Shown here in pieces: positions 1 through 5,688 of a DNA stretch of 11,289 bases (position 1 is its first letter; every line of letters starts with the position of its first letter). A model generated the notes under the pieces. It saw nothing but the letters and a program-made list of their open reading frames with translations. It had not been told where the DNA came from and did no database searches. The stretch lies in assembly GCA_029983505.1 (NCBI GenBank), contig JASBZK010000049.1, positions 1 through 11,289 on the forward strand, in the 5' to 3' direction. This stretch comes from Porphyromonas sp. (GTDB lineage: Bacteria; Bacteroidota; Bacteroidia; Bacteroidales; Porphyromonadaceae). Position numbers and translations under genes: made by a program.

Positions 1-380
1 CCGGAGCGGGTTACTTCTGCCGGCAGCTGGGAGAGGGCTTCGGAGACGCGGTTTTGGACGTTCACTTGAGCCATATCGGGGTCGAACCCGGTCTGGAAAT
101 TGATCGTGATGCGTCCCATACCGGCGTTGGATGCGGAGCTGGTCATATAGGTCATCCCCTCCACCCCGTTGATGGATTCTTCGAGGGGGGAGAGAACCGA
201 GTTTACCACCGTCTCGGCATTGGCGCCGGGGTAATTGGCGCTGACGGAGATGGTTGGCGGCGCGATGTCCGGATAGCGCTCCACGGGAAGTGTGAAGATC
301 CCGATGAGACCGAAGATGACGATGAAGACGGATAGGACGGTCGAGAGGACCGGGCGGTTTATAAAGCCTGAAAGATTCAT
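1..380 (-). CDS. RND multidrug efflux transporter, N-terminal part (AcrB/HAE1 type, cut by window edge)
   Basis: This is the first 126 codons of an inner-membrane proton-driven efflux pump; the rest lies beyond the left edge. Translating down from the ATG at 378-380 gives MNLSGFINRPVLSTVL and then a hydrophobic stretch (about residues 10-30), which is TM1 of the family. The periplasmic porter start follows: LPVERYPDIAPPTISV, then YPGANAETV, MTYMTSSAS and DMAQVNVQNRV. These align without gaps, by eye, to the AcrB N terminus (FIDRPIFAW, YPTIAPPAV, YPGADAKTV, YMSS, DIAQVQVQNK). The adaptor gene lies upstream in the same direction, 194 bases away, so the two should form one efflux unit; no outer-membrane channel gene is visible. 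I see no TAnnTTTG promoter directly upstream, which suggests read-through from the adaptor gene. Substrate cannot be predicted. Confidence 0.95.
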   Translation of the reverse strand, partial: MNLSGFINRPVLSTVLSVFIVIFGLIGIFTLPVERYPDIAPPTISVSANYPGANAETVVNSVLSPLEESINGVEGMTYMTSSASNAGMGRITINFQTGFDPDMAQVNVQNRVSEALSQLPAEVTRS

Positions 381-456
381 TTGTTTCTCTCTTATTCTAT
401 TCTGATAAGGCCATCACTCATAGAGCCGTGGCGCGTCCGACGGTCGGAGGGAAAAT

Positions 457-546
457 GGTACGGACCAAAAAGGTCTTCCCGGTACGTGTCTCCCTTCCTG
501 CTCGTACAGACCGGGAAAAGTCTCCCGGTACGGCCGAAATTTTTTC
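457..546. repeat. Two copies of a dispersed intergenic repeat between adaptor and RND pump genes
   Basis: Two related units lie in the 194-base gap between the adaptor stop and the RND start. Unit 1 (457-490) begins GGTACGGACCAAAAAGG and ends CCCGGTACGTGTC. Unit 2 (503-546) begins CGTACAGACCGGG and has CCCGGTACGG in its right half. Unit 2 contains a perfect 7-bp hairpin, ACCGGGA/TCCCGGT (510-516 with 523-529). Unit 1 contains GACC-AAAAA-GGTC. The same words occur at 4589-4670 and 11061-11142. Neither hairpin is followed by a run of T on the minus strand, so these are not classical terminators there, though they may form structure in the operon transcript. Spurious reading frames cross this stretch, but I see no gene-like protein. 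Confidence 0.6.
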
Positions 547-574
547 CCAAAAAGGGTGCGCCTTCCGACCCGGG

Positions 575-1774
575 TCACTCGTCTGTGGACGCCGTGGATG
601 GGGTCGCGGTTTTTTCTCCCCCCTTGGCAATCGAAATCGTCGCTCCGTCTTTGAGGGTGATGAGACCGTCGGTGACGATGACGTCGCCCGCTTTGAGACC
701 GGAAGAGACGACATAATTTTTGCCGTCATTGGCATCCGTAATCGTTACCTCCACGGAGTGAGCCACATTGGAGGCATCCACAGTGTAGACGAAGCTCCGC
801 TCCTGTATCTGGTAGACCGCGCTCTGCGGGATGAGGATGCCGTTTGCGATCACGGTGGGGATGATCACGGTGCCCGAGCTGCCGCTAAGGAGTGTCCTTG
901 CGGGATTGGGGAAAAGGACGCGGACGTCAACGGACCCGGTGGTGGGGTTGATTACGCCGCTGATGGTGGAGACGGTGCCTTTCTCGGGATAGAGACTGCC
1001 GTCGAGAAGCTCGAGAGAGACGGGCGGCATCTTCCCGATGGCGTCATTTACGGAGGCTCCGTCGTGGCTGAGCGCCAGGAGCTGCCGCTCGGTGAGGGAG
1101 ATGTAGGCGTACATCTCGCTGATGTCGCTCACCGTCGTCAGTGGCTGTGCCATCGAGGGACTGACGAGTGAGCCGACGCGGAAGGGGATAGAGCCCACGA
1201 TGCCGTCGGTGGGACTGGATATATTGGTGAAAGAGAGGTTCTTTTGCGCCGAAACGAGCTGCGCTTTGGCCTGCGCGAGCTGTGCTTGGGCGGTGGCAAG
1301 GGCGTTTTCGGAGGTCTGCATCGCGTAGGCTCCGATGACGTTTTTGTCCGCAAGGAGACGGTTATTGTCCACGGTGAGCTGCGCGGTGGCTACACTTGTC
1401 TCGGCCACGCGGACGGCGGCGCGGGCGGCATTCACCTGCTCTTGGAACTGCACCTGGTCGATCACGAATAGGGTCTGCCCTCTGCGTACTCTTGCTCCTT
1501 CGTCCACTGCGAGGCGCACGATCTGTCCGGATACTTGGGGGCGAATCTCTACGTCGAGCTTGCCTTTGAGCGTGGCAGGGTATCTGTCCTCTACGTGGAC
1601 GGATGAGGTCGTGACCGTCATCACGGGGTATTCACCCACTTGACCGTTGTTTGCGCCGGGACCTCCGACCTGACCTTTACCTGCTTTTCCGGCGCACCCG
1701 GAAGCAAAAAAAAGCACTGCCGCCATCTGCGTCGAGAGAACGGCGAGATTGAGTTTTGTCCTAAATGATGTCAT
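575..1774 (-). CDS. RND efflux periplasmic adaptor (membrane fusion protein), lipoprotein, AcrA/MexA type
   Basis: This adaptor should link the inner-membrane RND pump encoded next to it to an outer-membrane channel. At 399 residues it has the usual family length. The N terminus is a lipoprotein signal with lipobox ASG|C, giving a lipidated Cys27. The lipoyl/biotinyl-like half-motif follows at about residues 75-107 (VEIRPQVSGQIVRL, then DEGARVRRGQTLFVID). An Ala/Gln-rich alpha-hairpin spans about 108-180. The second lipoyl half starts with SPTDGIVGSI (about 187-196), and a beta-barrel and membrane-proximal domain complete the protein. The low-complexity tail is rich in Ser, Thr and Ala. The start at 1774 keeps a complete signal peptide. 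The 234-base region upstream shows only a weak promoter candidate (CTTG, 20 bases, GAAATTTG; 1966 down to 1935). Pump substrate is unknown. Confidence 0.95.
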   Translation of the reverse strand: MTSFRTKLNLAVLSTQMAAVLFFASGCAGKAGKGQVGGPGANNGQVGEYPVMTVTTSSVHVEDRYPATLKGKLDVEIRPQVSGQIVRLAVDEGARVRRGQTLFVIDQVQFQEQVNAARAAVRVAETSVATAQLTVDNNRLLADKNVIGAYAMQTSENALATAQAQLAQAKAQLVSAQKNLSFTNISSPTDGIVGSIPFRVGSLVSPSMAQPLTTVSDISEMYAYISLTERQLLALSHDGASVNDAIGKMPPVSLELLDGSLYPEKGTVSTISGVINPTTGSVDVRVLFPNPARTLLSGSSGTVIIPTVIANGILIPQSAVYQIQERSFVYTVDASNVAHSVEVTITDANDGKNYVVSSGLKAGDVIVTDGLITLKDGATISIAKGGEKTATPSTASTDE

Positions 1775-2008
1775 ATAATTGTATGGGATTGCTGGGTATT
1801 TTTCTTGTGGGGCTGGACTTTCGGGGCTTCCGGCACCAAAAAACCTCTATGGTCTCACATAGTGCGTGGAGAGTCCTGACGGAAAAACATCACTTCTATC
1901 AAGAAATCACGACGGATTAGCACGATCCGACGCGCAAATTTCGCAATTTTACGGCTATTATGCAAGTCCACGACTAATATTTACGCCGATGCGGGTCTAA
2001 AAACGCTC

Positions 2009-3124
2009 CTAATAGAGCAGAATCTCCTGCAACGACCGGATGTCCTCTTTGTCGAATGCCAATACCTGCTCCAAGTAGCGCTCCACAGAACCGTACTTGC
2101 GGTTGATACGGTAAAAGATGTATTGGAGGTCATTGGGGCGATTGCGGTAGTATTCGATGAGCGACTCTTGCACAAGGGACGGATACTTGTAGCCATCGGG
2201 TTCGAGATTGGAGACGGGCGTGAGGGCATTGGAGAGCATATAGTCATTGATGATCTCGCGTTGCGGTACGCCGAGTGCACTCTGGATGAGTGCCGTAAGA
2301 ATCGCGACCCGTCCGTTGCCGAGGGAGTCTGAGAGAAGAATCGGGTAATTGCTCCTGTCGAGGAGGAAGTGGAGAGCAGAGGAGAGCTGCTTGGGGTTAT
2401 TGAAGGCGTAGTCTTCGAGGGTCTTCTCGCGGGTGTCGATGACTGCGGGGCGATCCATTTCCCCTTCCAGAATCTTTTCCCTGACTTGTGCGGCGTGGTA
2501 CTCTTTGTCCGGACTGAGGGGGAAGCGGCGGATATTTAACCCCGTGGAGGGTTCCGACCCGTTCTCGCCGGTGTCGAGGAGGATGACCAGGTTTTTGAGT
2601 CCCAGAGCCGCGACCATACCTCGGTCTGCTTCCGTGAGATGAGAGAGTGTGGTTCCCCTGTAGATGAGACCCCAGCGTACCTGTTCGCCCTCTTTGGTCA
2701 TATAGCCGCCGATGTCCCGGAGGTTGGTGAAAGATTGTGTCGGCAGGGTGCGGGAGGAGACTACGCGTGTCTCCCGTCCGTCGAACACCATCAGGAAGTA
2801 CTGCATCTCGAAGCTGCCCGCGGGATAGGGTATGGTGGCGAACTGCTTGGAGATACGCTCCACGGCGACCGGATCTGTGGGATAGGAGGAGGCGTTTTGA
2901 GAGGCAAAAATCTTGACGCTGCCCTCCATGCCGGGATTGACCTGCCAGCGTATTACCGTGTTGCCGTCCTTCTCGATGTCGGTGCGGGTGTCTATGTCGT
3001 AGTAGGACTGCTTGGCACAGGAAAGGAGGAAAAGTCCGAGTAAAAGCGCAACGATGCCGTGGGGCAGCTTTTTTCGTTGTCCGGAAGGGGTGTAGTACGG
3101 GGTATGGGGCTTCGTATCCTGCAT
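2009..3124 (-). CDS. Lipoprotein with tyrosine-phosphatase fold (Y_phosphatase3 type) lacking the catalytic Cys; probable pseudophosphatase
   Basis: A 371-residue lipoprotein: long N-region, hydrophobic core and lipobox LLS|C give Cys36. The start is fixed because a TAA stop directly precedes the ATG in frame. Residues about 55-125 look like a beta-sandwich domain (IRWQVNPGMEGSVKIFAS, then YFLMVFDGRETRVV), often found before this phosphatase domain in Bacteroidales. The phosphatase-like part begins with NLRDIGGY (134-141), VRWGLIYRG (149-157) and LSHLTEADR (160-168). It also retains the late helix EIINDYMLSN (290-299). Where the family has the P-loop HCxxGKxRTG, this protein has SDSLGNGRVA (265-274): Asp266 replaces the nucleophilic Cys, and only Gly269 and Arg272 remain. 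The earlier DLRS-like motif is also degraded (VILLDTGEN, 180-188). The long intact frame argues against simple decay. I infer a binding or scaffolding role in the envelope rather than Cys-dependent phosphatase activity. Its partner is unknown. Confidence 0.8.
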   Translation of the reverse strand: MQDTKPHTPYYTPSGQRKKLPHGIVALLLGLFLLSCAKQSYYDIDTRTDIEKDGNTVIRWQVNPGMEGSVKIFASQNASSYPTDPVAVERISKQFATIPYPAGSFEMQYFLMVFDGRETRVVSSRTLPTQSFTNLRDIGGYMTKEGEQVRWGLIYRGTTLSHLTEADRGMVAALGLKNLVILLDTGENGSEPSTGLNIRRFPLSPDKEYHAAQVREKILEGEMDRPAVIDTREKTLEDYAFNNPKQLSSALHFLLDRSNYPILLSDSLGNGRVAILTALIQSALGVPQREIINDYMLSNALTPVSNLEPDGYKYPSLVQESLIEYYRNRPNDLQYIFYRINRKYGSVERYLEQVLAFDKEDIRSLQEILLY

Positions 3125-3203
3125 TTATTGACCTGTCTCTTTCCGGCTAACCAAGCGGGGAATCAGTGCCTCTGCCTCGCTTTGCCGTTTCTCTTCTTGT
3201 CTC

Positions 3204-3234
3204 CAAATATAGCGAATAACGTGTGTATTCGCTA
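3204..3234 (-). promoter_or_regulatory. Promoter of the pseudophosphatase gene with overlapping operator-like palindrome
   Basis: On the minus strand TATATTTG (3211-3204) matches the Bacteroidota -7 consensus exactly. The expected -33 position, 20 bases upstream, holds only TTAG. A perfect inverted repeat with 9-base arms, TAGCGAATA and TATTCGCTA, spaced by 7 bases, fills the interval (3210-3234). It overlaps both the -7 element and the -33 position. Transcription would begin near 3197, leaving a leader of about 70 bases. This arrangement suggests a dimeric regulator controlling the gene; which regulator is not evident. Confidence 0.55.
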
Positions 3235-3273
3235 AGAAACAAGAAAGTATAACCTTTTCCGCAACGAGTCGTT

Positions 3274-3316
3274 AAAAAAATCATAGACCGAAGAGCCTAT
3301 GCCCTTCGGTCTATGA
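3274..3316 (-). terminator. Intrinsic terminator after the GAPDH gene
   Basis: A perfect 13-bp inverted repeat, TCATAGACCGAAG (3281-3293) and CTTCGGTCTATGA (3304-3316), encloses a 10-base loop. On the minus strand it is followed at once by seven T (3280-3274). It lies about 85 bases past the GAPDH stop codon. The stem word ATAGACCGAA resembles the repeat core found in other gaps of this window. Confidence 0.88.
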
Positions 3317-3399
3317 CCGAAATTGTCGTTATCAGAGGGGGGAAGTCCCGCGAGCCTTGCTCTACACCTGAGGAAAGGGGACTTCGTGCCGACCTTTGA

Positions 3400-4410
3400 T
3401 TACTTATTTACGCTGTGGAGGTATGCGCACATTTCGACCATCTTGTTGGAGAAGCCGATTTCGTTGTCATACCAAGAAACCACTTTGAAGAACTTGTCTG
3501 TCAGACCGATGCCTGCCGTAGCGTCAAAGATGGAAGTATGTGCATCGCCGAGAAAGTCACTGGATACGACTGCATCTTCCGTGTAGCCGAGTACGCCTTT
3601 GAGTTCGCCTTCGGAAGCTTCCTTCATTGCCTTGCAGATCTCTTCGTAAGTCGTGGACTGGGCAAGGTTCACGGTGAGGTCTACGACAGAGGAGTCAAGG
3701 GTCGGTACGCGGAAAGACATACCGGTGAGTTTGCCATTGAGGGCGGGGATTACTTTACCCACTGCTTTGGCGGCACCGGTGGAGGAGGGGATGATGTTGC
3801 CCGCCGCCGCACGACCGCCACGCCAGTCCTTCTTGGATGGACCGTCCACGGTCTTCTGGGTTGCGGTGGTGGAGTGAACGGTGGTCATCAAGCCACTCTC
3901 GATGCCGAACTTGTCGTTGAGAACCTTAGCAATGGGCGCGAGGCAGTTCGTGGTGCAGGATGCGTTGGAGATGATCTGCGTGCCGGGCTTGTAAGATTTG
4001 TGGTTCACACCGAAGACAAACATCGGGGTGTCGTCCTTAGAGGGTGCGGACATAATCACATACTTAGCACCTGCTTCGATGTGTGCTTGGCTCTTTTCTT
4101 TGGTGAGGAAAAGACCGGTGCACTCGCATACGATCTCTGCGCCTACTTCGTCCCACTTGAGGTTCTTGGGATCCATTTCTTGGGTGCAACGGATCTTCTT
4201 GCCGTTGACGATGAGGAGGCTCTTTTCCGTATCGTAGTCCACGGTGCCCTGGAACTTGCCGTGCATCGTGTCATACTTGAGCATATATGCGAGATAATCC
4301 ACGTCGAGGAGGTCGTTGATACCTACCACTTCCACGTCTTCGCGAGCGACAGCCACGCGGAATACGAAACGACCGATACGGCCGAAACCGTTAATGCCAA
4401 TTTTTACCAT
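3400..4410 (-). CDS. gapA: Glyceraldehyde-3-phosphate dehydrogenase, type I (phosphorylating)
   Basis: This enzyme converts glyceraldehyde-3-phosphate, phosphate and NAD to 1,3-bisphosphoglycerate in cytoplasmic glycolysis, and can run in reverse for gluconeogenesis. At 336 residues it has normal family length. The Rossmann motif GINGFGRIGR is at 5-14. Asp33 in INDLLD suggests NAD preference. The active site SNASCTTNC (148-156) gives catalytic Cys152, with His179 in TTVHSTTATQ. The substrate loop contains WRGGRAAAGNIIPSSTGAAK, and the C terminus has WYDNEIGFSNKM. The start is the first ATG giving the canonical N terminus. The gene is its own transcription unit, with a -7 element at 4562-4569 and a strong terminator at 3274-3316. 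No other glycolytic gene is adjacent. Confidence 0.98.
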   Translation of the reverse strand: MVKIGINGFGRIGRFVFRVAVAREDVEVVGINDLLDVDYLAYMLKYDTMHGKFQGTVDYDTEKSLLIVNGKKIRCTQEMDPKNLKWDEVGAEIVCECTGLFLTKEKSQAHIEAGAKYVIMSAPSKDDTPMFVFGVNHKSYKPGTQIISNASCTTNCLAPIAKVLNDKFGIESGLMTTVHSTTATQKTVDGPSKKDWRGGRAAAGNIIPSSTGAAKAVGKVIPALNGKLTGMSFRVPTLDSSVVDLTVNLAQSTTYEEICKAMKEASEGELKGVLGYTEDAVVSSDFLGDAHTSIFDATAGIGLTDKFFKVVSWYDNEIGFSNKMVEMCAYLHSVNK

Positions 4411-4540
4411 AAACTATTCAGTTTTGATTTTTGGGAAATATATAATTATGATGTTGAGTTCTCTCTTGCAGCTTCGCTTTAATAAAAAGCGGGCTTCTGT
4501 TTTTGTTCAAAAACACCTCTGTTACGCAACGTCTGTAAGA

Positions 4541-4569
4541 TGCCTCTCTCTTCGAGGCACACAAATATA
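4541..4569 (-). promoter_or_regulatory. Candidate gapA promoter and 5'-leader hairpin
   Basis: TATATTTG on the minus strand (4569-4562) matches the -7 consensus exactly; no clear -33 TTTG is seen. The start of transcription would be near 4555, giving a leader of about 145 bases. A 6-bp hairpin, TGCCTC/GAGGCA with a 7-base loop (4541-4559), lies at the expected 5' end of the RNA and might affect stability. A second imperfect site, TATATTTC (about 4444-4437), is closer to the start codon, so the promoter choice is not settled. Confidence 0.45.
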
Positions 4570-4588
4570 CCCATTTTTTGCGCCAATC

Positions 4589-4622
4589 GGATACAGACCG
4601 AAAATTTTTTCTTGTACGTACC
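4589..4622. repeat. Dispersed intergenic repeat copy between fmt terminator and gapA promoter
   Basis: The unit starts GGATACAGACCGAAAATTTT and ends TTGTACGTACC. Its left half nearly matches the left arm and loop of the fmt terminator at 4635 (AGATACGGACCGAAAATTTC), as if the unit were duplicated in tandem about 46 bases apart. This copy cannot fold into the full stem because its right half has diverged. Confidence 0.55.
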
Positions 4623-4629
4623 TACGCCC

Positions 4630-4670
4630 AAAAAAGATACGGACCGAAAATTTCTTCCCGGTCCGTATCT
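4630..4670 (-). terminator. Intrinsic terminator after fmt, built from a copy of the dispersed repeat
   Basis: A perfect 12-bp inverted repeat, AGATACGGACCG (4635-4646) and CGGTCCGTATCT (4659-4670), encloses a 12-base loop. On the minus strand it is followed by a T run (4635-4630). It starts about 30 bases after the fmt stop codon, so it should end the tsaC-CLC-fmt transcript. Its sequence closely parallels the non-terminating copy at 457-490. Confidence 0.87.
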
Positions 4671-4699
4671 CGTGTGTGCTAAAGTAGGTCGTATGGGGA

Positions 4700-5671
4700 T
4701 TAGAGGAATCTGCCGTCGGGGAGACTGTTACCGAGGAGGAAGTCGGCGGCGGAGGTGCGTTTTTTGGACGGCGCCTGCAGCTCAAGGATCTCAAGTGAGC
4801 CGCGGAGGGACTGGATGATGAGCCTGCGGTCGTGCGTGACTTTGAAGTCGCCCGGAGCCATCCCTTCCTGCGAGGGTAGCAAATCGGCGCGGAAGACCTT
4901 GTACTCCGTGCCGTCCTCATGGGTCATAAAGGCGGCGGGGTAGGGATTCATCGCACGCACCAGGCGCTCCAAATGGGCACCCTCCGTTTCGCGAAAAAGG
5001 AGTGACCTGTCCGGCTTGAAGATTTTGGGAGCCGTGGGCAGGGGAAGCTCGTCGTCGGTGTAGAAGTCGCTCTGTTTCCGACCGAGGAACGCGCCGGGCG
5101 CACTTTTCTCGATGAGGGAGATCGTCTCGAGGACGGCATCCGCTCCCATCTTCATCAGCCGGTCATAGAGGGTGCCGCCCGTCTCTGTGCGGGCGATGGG
5201 GGTCTCTTTGCGGAGGATGATGCGCCCTTTGTCTATCTCTTCGTTGAGGAAAAAGGCAGTCACGCCCGTCTTCTCCTCTTCGTCCATAAGGACGCGCTGG
5301 ATGGGCGCGGCACCGCGGTAGCGCGGCAGGAGGGAGGCGTGGAGGTTGAAGGTGCCGCGCTCCGGCATCGTCCACACTTCGGGCGGCAGCATCCGGAAAG
5401 CGACGACGACAAAGAGATCGGCAGAGAGGGCGCGGAGGTCGTCGAGGAACGCCTCGTCCCGCAGCTTCTCGGGCTGGAGGACAGGGACTCCGGGGAGGAG
5501 CCTCTGGGCGGTCTCTTTGACGGCAGAGGGCTGGAGCCGGTGTCCGCGACCTGCGGGCTTGTCGGGCATCGTCACGACGCCGCGGATGTCGAGACCCGAG
5601 GCGGTCATTTTTTCCAAGATATAGGCCGCAAACTCCGGGGTACCGAAGTAGACGATTTTGAGCTTTGACAT
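4700..5671 (-). CDS. fmt: Methionyl-tRNA formyltransferase
   Basis: Fmt transfers a formyl group from 10-formyl-tetrahydrofolate to initiator Met-tRNA in the cytoplasm. The 323 residues match the family length. The N-terminal Rossmann domain opens with KIVYFGTPEFA (4-14). The catalytic set is present: Asn109 and His111 in TFNLHASLLPRYRGAAPIQ, and Asp147 in NEEIDKGRI. The loop PDKPAGRGHRLQPSAVK (36-52) is the usual tRNA-binding insert. The C-terminal OB-fold domain covers about 205-320. The ATG at 5671 lies 17 bases after the CLC gene stop, so the two are probably co-transcribed. The terminator at 4630-4670 follows. Confidence 0.97.
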   Translation of the reverse strand: MSKLKIVYFGTPEFAAYILEKMTASGLDIRGVVTMPDKPAGRGHRLQPSAVKETAQRLLPGVPVLQPEKLRDEAFLDDLRALSADLFVVVAFRMLPPEVWTMPERGTFNLHASLLPRYRGAAPIQRVLMDEEEKTGVTAFFLNEEIDKGRIILRKETPIARTETGGTLYDRLMKMGADAVLETISLIEKSAPGAFLGRKQSDFYTDDELPLPTAPKIFKPDRSLLFRETEGAHLERLVRAMNPYPAAFMTHEDGTEYKVFRADLLPSQEGMAPGDFKVTHDRRLIIQSLRGSLEILELQAPSKKRTSAADFLLGNSLPDGRFL

Positions 5672-5688
5672 AAGAAAGGGGAATGGGG

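Noticed and set aside
457..546. Repeat pair as a terminator between adaptor and pump genes
   Set aside because: Neither hairpin is followed by a T run in the direction of transcription, and the pump gene has no obvious promoter of its own, so full termination is unlikely.
428..1171. A 247-codon plus-strand open frame at the left end
   Set aside because: It lies mostly antisense to the adaptor gene and starts inside the intergenic repeat. No family resemblance is visible.
2009..3124. Treating the phosphatase-like gene as a pseudogene
   Set aside because: There is no frameshift or internal stop, the lipoprotein signal and most landmarks are intact, and a promoter with an operator-like site is present. 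Loss of the active site alone does not show decay of the gene.
3415..4482. A 355-codon open frame on the plus strand, antisense to gapA
   Set aside because: The opposite strand encodes a complete GAPDH with all active-site motifs. The plus-strand translation has no recognisable domain and is rich in Cys, His and Gly, as expected of a codon shadow.
4471..4500. Hairpin CGCTTT/AAAGCG (4475-4480 with 4486-4491) in the gapA leader as a riboswitch or attenuator
   Set aside because: The stem is only 6 bp, is AT-rich at its top, and matches no riboswitch I recognise. It is within what chance would give in such sequence.
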